Assembly (NCBI GenBank): GCA_028564705.1
Contig: JAPXFQ010002705.1
Location: 1,674,001-1,738,000, forward strand
Reading direction: 5' to 3'
Length of the DNA stretch: 64,000 nucleotides
From: Apricaphanius iberus
Taxonomy: Eukaryota; Chordata; Actinopteri; Cyprinodontiformes; Aphaniidae
Position numbers and translations under genes: made by a program. Each line of letters begins with the position of its first letter. Positions within the stretch are counted from its first letter, which is position 1. This document shows positions 59,001-64,000 of the stretch, one piece after another. The notes beneath the pieces were generated by a model. It ran no database searches and was not told the origin of the DNA. It worked only from the letters and a program-made list of their open reading frames with translations.

Positions 59001-61081
59001 AGTGTTTACAGTGAGTGTGGCCAGTGCAAAAATTGTTCTGAACTTTATATTTGTTTTATTTATTTTTTTCCTTTACCATTCTTGGAATTACCAGAACCAA
59101 TTCTTTTGAGCTTTTTAGAAGCACGCCAAAGACTTTATGGGCAAATCGTTAACGCAGAGCAGCACTCGAGAAGTGGAGAAACAGCCGCTATTAAACTGCC
59201 ACACCGACTGGCGTCTGGCATAAATCATGAGAACAACAGACCATAAATGTAGCAATCCCAACCCAAGCGCGTGAAAGAGTGTTCGCTTCTTCTGGATTTG
59301 TGGTGACGCAGAGAACGATGGGAAGCGGGGATTACTGGACGCTGGCGCTTCTCTCCACAGGAGAGACGCTTATAAAAAAATATTTTAGACCCTGAACACA
59401 TTACATCCATGCAGCAACTCTACGACCTGCAGTATATTGCTTCATTACAGTACAATTTATCCTCCACTGCAATACAGTACGGAGGGTTTCCTAGTCAGAC
59501 AGAGGTTGTATCTCCTCTTAAAACAAGGGGAAAAAAGACAAATGGAGACAAAATGTAAGAGATAACTGATATCTGTCAACAAAACCTACAAAAACAAAGA
59601 TTCCACACAGTTTATATATATCTTTAAAAACTTCAACACGACATAATTTATTCCTGTTATTCATGACCCATTTTACAGTTAATTTCTTCAGTGAACGTAA
59701 ACAGCCTTAAGGCAAAGTGCCACAGAGAGGTTAGGGAATTCTGAAAGCATGGAGCGATACAATAACAGGAACAGAGCTGGTTTATCAACACCCTTCAGAA
59801 ATCCGCCAACAACCGATCTCAGTTTATATGGTCGACAAACCATGACTGTTGATGGAAACACAAAGAAAGAAAAAAATAGACTCTGGCTTTTCCTGGTCAT
59901 TCAATAAAACGCTCGACTGTTACATTCATCAGTTATTCAGTCTTAAATGATGGGAATAACATGAACATAGCAGTAGCGAAAAAATCAAAAAAAAAGTTAA
60001 CTTCTCGTTGAATGTTCACTGCTGTATTTAAGATTCTGATTAGAAAGTACCTGCAGTCGTATCTAAAGTTTAAGACATCAGTATCAAAACGAATCACAAG
60101 TCTGTTTAAGGCATAGTGATTAAAATCATTAAGCCAACAGAGTTTAACTGGTTTCAAAGGCCTGCATGGACATTGTGCATCTTGCTGGTTTTGCAGTTAA
60201 GTTCAGTACCAGGTTTAGTATCAGTTCAGTACCAGGTAGTAATTAATGGGTGAGTATCAGAAATTAATCTACGAGTGCAAATTTATTATATTAAATTATC
60301 AGGACACGGTGATGTCAAAGATACATGATTGTGAGTCTAGAGGAAAACTTGCCCTTTTTAATCCTTACAAAGTACTGATGTTAATTTACTTAAGCTAAAG
60401 TGGCCAGTAGAGAAGCACCAATCAAATTAGCTGGAGGTTGAATATAGCCAGTTTTCCTTGGATTGGCACTAACAATTGATTAGCAGTTATTAAACAGATT
60501 TCCTGTTCATTAAATGCACTAAAAACTTCCATCTAATTTTGTCTAAATGCATAAAGTAGCATAACATCTTGGATTTAATACTACCGCCTTTATCAAAAAA
60601 ACAGCCAAAAACTGGAATCAACAGGTCAAACCTTACAGAAAATTGAAAGTTGGTATTGGCCAGGAAAACTTGATTGGTGCATCTCTAGTGTTCAGATCAT
60701 TGCAGACGTACAAATGAGGCAAACTGAACTGAAAGCTAAGCAAAATCTCCACTTATTCTCATTTATATATTGTTTATAATTTGACTCACTCTCCACTATG
60801 TTGTTGAGGCTTTCTGAGGTATTCTTTATGTAATCTGATTTATTAGTCTAACTTTGTATTCCAGTACATAGAGCATAGATGGAGAACTCTGCAGTGCTTC
60901 CTTTCAGCCCATCCCTCTCTTTGCTCTCTGGCTTTTTTTTTGTTTTTTTGTCCTCATACGGTTTGTTCATAATGTTCCCTTATCATCGAGGGTTCAGCTA
61001 ATCAGAACAAAGCTGATTATCTGCTGTAATAGAGGAGCAAAACCTGAGTCAGTCCACACAACATGACATTTTCTGAGTTCT
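56050..61081 (-). other. Probable long 3' UTR / downstream flank of dennd1b
   Basis: Follows the dennd1b stop on the minus strand and has almost no recognisable transposons over 5 kb, unlike the crb1 introns. Read on the minus strand, AATAAA at 56075-56070 is a candidate final poly(A) signal, with other AATAAA sites nearer the stop. A short TA run lies at about 57005-57024. No open frame here is convincing. Confidence 0.4.
56070..56075 (-). terminator. Candidate distal dennd1b poly(A) signal
   Basis: AATAAA on the minus strand at the point where the repeat-poor stretch stops. Position is suggestive only. Confidence 0.3.
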
Positions 61082-63222
61082 TTAGGACTTCTCTGTGGCT
61101 TTTCCTTGGACCTTATGGTGGCTGTTGCTGCAGTGGACTTGAGAGAGATGCAGGCTACTGTGAAGAGGTGCACTAAGGCAACACATGGACTCGATCTCCT
61201 CCAGCAGGCCCAGATCCTGCCCCCCAGGAGTCTCCGAGCCTTTGCTCTGACCCAGACACAGACCAAACCCCAGGAGCCCATCTTTGGAAACCTCTTTCTC
61301 CCACGGGACCTGGACGCCGGCATGGCTGTTCTTCGTCGGGCACGCCTGGCTTTCGTGGTTTCCTTTTCTCTCCTCTCTCCTGAAGGACCTCTCGTGGTAG
61401 TTTTTCACCATCTCTTTGGACATGACCTTTCTTCGCAGGATGCCGGTAGACCCAGTTTGGTTCTGGGTTTGGGAAGGCTCGGAGCTTCCCTGAGGGTCAG
61501 AGATGGTGCGAATCCGGCCAGTCGGTGCTGGAGAGGAGTTTGGCTGAGATGCAGGTGCAGCAGAGCGGTGGGTGTGTGACAAATTGGGGGAAGAGGGTGT
61601 AACTTTATGGGACAGTAACGGGGAATAGGATAAGCGGTGATCTCTTGTCTGTCTTCCCGATGGCAGAAGTTGAGTGTCAAGATGGGACTTAGAGGAGTAG
61701 AGAGGAGAATCTGACTTGGTGCCGTTGGCATCAGGGAAAAAGGATGCAGCTGAGCAGGCTTCCTCTGTAGAGCAGGCTGAGAGGTTTTTGGACCCCTTGA
61801 GGCTGCTCCTGTTGGGTTTTCTACGTGGGGATGGAGGAAGGTGTTTTCCATGGACGGCGCTGTCATCCTGGCCCATGTTCCATCTTCCGTGATCAGCTCC
61901 ATCATCAAAGCTGCTCTTGTCTTCAGCTGTGTACTCACTGCAAGGCGTGGGCTTCGACTGGAGGAGGTGAAATGAGGAAACAATTAAAAAAATACAAAAA
62001 ATAAAACCCATCAGGACTATTAAAAATGTGTAAATCATGTTTAATACCAGTGGTCCCAAACATGGACTGCTTTAATATTGACAATATAAAAAATATAACA
62101 AAATAAAAAGAATGAATGTGCACCAAACTCGGGGTCATTTTTAAAATATATTAAATGTATATCCAAAGTATGCTTGTAAATTTATCAGCAGCTTTTCTGT
62201 ATCTTGCCAACAACATAACATGAATACCATCCTCTCTGTCCGCTAACGCGCTCAAGTCCCTATGGTAACGTTTAAAAAAGCCTTTAAAACATGATTTACC
62301 ACAAAAACAAATACAAAATGCATGAAGAATACAACCCAACACAAAGCTGAATTAGTGGCTAATTCAACTGTAATAAAACAGTCCCATCTGGGGCACTTTA
62401 GAGGTTCACTGCGTCATTAGATAGCCGGTACATGCCACATATTAAGCAGAGAGATAAATCCATATTTTCAGTATGACTCCTGGTATCTTCTGTTAAATGT
62501 GGCTTGCTTTCTTTCTTTCTTCTTCTGTCTCTTCATTGGACCTTTTGATTTTTAGAAAAAAACTTTTCAGAAACTTCTGTTTTTAATAAATCTGCTAGAT
62601 TTTGGGTTTATTTTTAGCAGTGACGTATCACATTAATGAGGCACATTGATGTTTAGACCTGGATGATAAATGAAGCAGAAATACAGTAAGTTATTCATTT
62701 TTTACTGTGTGGCTCACGACCCAGTACCAAATGACCCGCAGCCCGGTACTGGTCCGGAGCTTGGGGACCCTCCATTTACAACACTCAGTTTGAATGATGT
62801 TCAGTTTACTGTTCAAGTTAACTAGAGAAAAAGCTTAAGTTTTCCCAAGAAAAATATTTTAAATACAAAGCAATGAGTCTCAATTCTGAGGTTTTAAATA
62901 CATCTATTTCCACCAAACATTTTATCCCCTTCCTGTATTAAGTGCTAATCTTTCTTTTGCATCTTTATTTTCTTACACATTGATTTAATCCATCTTGCAT
63001 ACCTGGACCTTGTAGTCTAAGTCATCCAATGACCTAAAGAAGTCCAAGCTCTTGGCAGCACTGAGCTTTCCTTGATCCATTGTTGTGGTGTTCAGAGAAT
63101 CCAGGATTTCCTCCAGCAGGTTCATCTGGCTGGAAGGCGAGGGTTCAATATCTGGGCAGGAGTCAGAATCGTCACTGTCCTCTGTGTACGACTGGACCTC
63201 ACCGCTGTCTTCAGACGAGATC
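61082..63222 (-). CDS. dennd1b: DENN domain-containing protein 1B, C-terminal exons
   Basis: Two minus-strand exons. 63222-63003 (220 bases; acceptor TTTAATCCAG, donor GTATGC) encodes ISSEDSGEVQSYTEDSDDSD, then PDIEPSPSSQMNLLEEILDSL, and AAKSLDFFRSLDDLDYKVQ. It joins in phase 0 to the last exon 61957-61082 (291 residues, stop TAA), which begins SKPTPCSEYTAEDKSSF and is rich in Ser and Pro. DENND1 proteins (connecdenns) activate Rab35 through an N-terminal DENN domain and bind AP-2/clathrin through a long disordered tail. Only the tail is in this window; the DENN domain lies beyond 64000. The AAKSLDFFRS.DD.DYK stretch is what I recall from DENND1A/B; the choice of B rests mainly on linkage to crb1 in convergent orientation. 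Confidence 0.82.
61958..63002 (-). other. dennd1b intron between the last two coding exons
   Basis: 1045 bases. Contains a CTTT run (62506-62524) and, at 62690-62775, CCGCAGCCCGGTACTGGTCCGGAGCTTGGGGACC, a piece of a widespread vertebrate hAT repeat. Otherwise featureless. Confidence 0.8.
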
Positions 63223-64000
63223 CTGGATTAAACAAAAAAAGAAAAAAAAAGAAACAGAAGAGTTATCTGAAGGTGATTTCTCATTTTCATGACATGGGTT
63301 TGAGATGATTTAAACTGACATGTTTGTTAAACACTGAACATGTGACTGCTGCAGAATATAATAACCAGGATTTTTTCTGTAGATCTTAGTCTATAATTGT
63401 AATAAAGAAGAATTCCACAGACTGAAGGAAGACTCCTTAACCTGTTCTGCCAAAACTGTCATCCTTAGAGATGTTTCGGCATTTATGTACTTTTATATTT
63501 CAGCATTTAAGTATGTGAGGCCTTTCTGTCTGTAACTCAGAAAAGATGAAAAGATCAAGGCTATAATTATGGTGAGCAAAAGCAGGATTAACTTAAAACC
63601 TGCATGAAGAAACTTTTAATTTAAATAAAATAGAACAGGGGAATAAAGTCTGGAGCTATCCAATACTTGATGCTCTAATAAACTGATTCACCACATAAAC
63701 GTTAATGTAATACTATCTATTTAAGAATTTATTCATTTTAATTGTATTCATTTTGGAATGAAAACCAAAAATTTAATTTCTAAGAAAATTTGAACATTTC
63801 ATTAGACCATCTCTATATCGACAAGCCACAAAAGGCCATCGCTAAAGAACCTGAATGTTGAAAGAATGCTGAAGCCAAAGATATAGACGGAAAATTAAGT
63901 AGAAGGAAATAAAGTCAGTAAAGAAGAGACCATAATATTATTTAGCATTTACTGATTTAAATATTTAATTATTATTTTTGTTTGCAACAAATTGTATTTG
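63223..64000 (-). other. dennd1b upstream intron (partial)
   Basis: AT-rich DNA preceding the TTTAATCCAG acceptor; no exon seen to the window edge. Confidence 0.7.

Noticed and set aside
61106..61579. Plus-strand 157-codon frame over the last dennd1b exon
   Set aside because: Antisense shadow of the coding exon; no family resemblance.
61082..63222. Assignment of the minus-strand exons to dennd1a
   Set aside because: The tail alone does not decide between A and B, but dennd1a accompanies CRB2 while this locus is CRB1. Kept as dennd1b with reduced confidence.

Overview
The window is nuclear DNA of a ray-finned fish, most likely a teleost. Exons are small and scattered through AT-rich introns with GT/AG borders. 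The repeats are of teleost type: Tc1-like relics, L2-like and RTE/Rex3-like LINE pieces, hAT-type and TTAA-flanked non-autonomous DNA transposons. The species cannot be told from the sequence alone.

Three genes are firm. (1) fam163a (+, coding exons 7446-7538 and 8929-9327) is complete in its coding part. (2) crb1 (+, 14202-52833) encodes a Crumbs polarity protein on twelve exons. All splice phases agree and give a 1306-residue product ending in the CRB1-type tail RVEMW...ERLI. (3) dennd1b (-, 63222-61082) is represented by its last two coding exons and converges on crb1. The crb1/dennd1b pair matches the CRB1-DENND1B neighbourhood of other vertebrates; crumbs and DENND1 genes are paired at three vertebrate paralogous loci (CRB1-DENND1B, CRB2-DENND1A, CRB3-DENND1C).

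The crb1 locus looks like several transcription units in one. A second signal-peptide exon lies in intron 5 (24047-24098), in phase with exon 6. Exon 11 can read through its donor into a different membrane segment and acidic tail (to 39165), followed by a repeat-poor 2.6 kb stretch ending in AATAAA. Together these could give a 1011-residue isoform with different ends and no FERM- or PDZ-binding tail, the arrangement described for mammalian CRB1-B.

The most unusual item lies inside crb1 intron 11, on the same strand. A signal-peptide exon (47683-47761), a 47-base Thr-rich exon (48066-48112) and a membrane exon (52263-52502) join in frame into a 121-residue protein. It has CRB3 size and architecture and a CRB3-like juxtamembrane [10 protein letters not shown], but the FERM motif is lost and the C-terminus is ERLV. 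Its first two exons are also phase-compatible with crb1 exon 12, which would give a CRB3-like mini-Crumbs with the crb1 tail.

Layout: 1-7400 non-coding with a 5'-truncated RTE LINE (13-bp target duplication) and older LINE pieces; 7424-9925 fam163a; 9930-13500 degenerate repeats and LINE/DNA-transposon relics; 14200-39165 crb1 exons 1-11; 39166-41750 probable alternative 3' UTR; 41750-47200 transposons; 47683-52502 nested mini-crumbs gene whose intron is filled by a recent tandem duplication of a TTAA-flanked element; 52615-52833 last crb1 exon; 53100-56050 relics; 56050-61081 probable dennd1b 3' UTR; 61082-64000 dennd1b C-terminal exons and introns.
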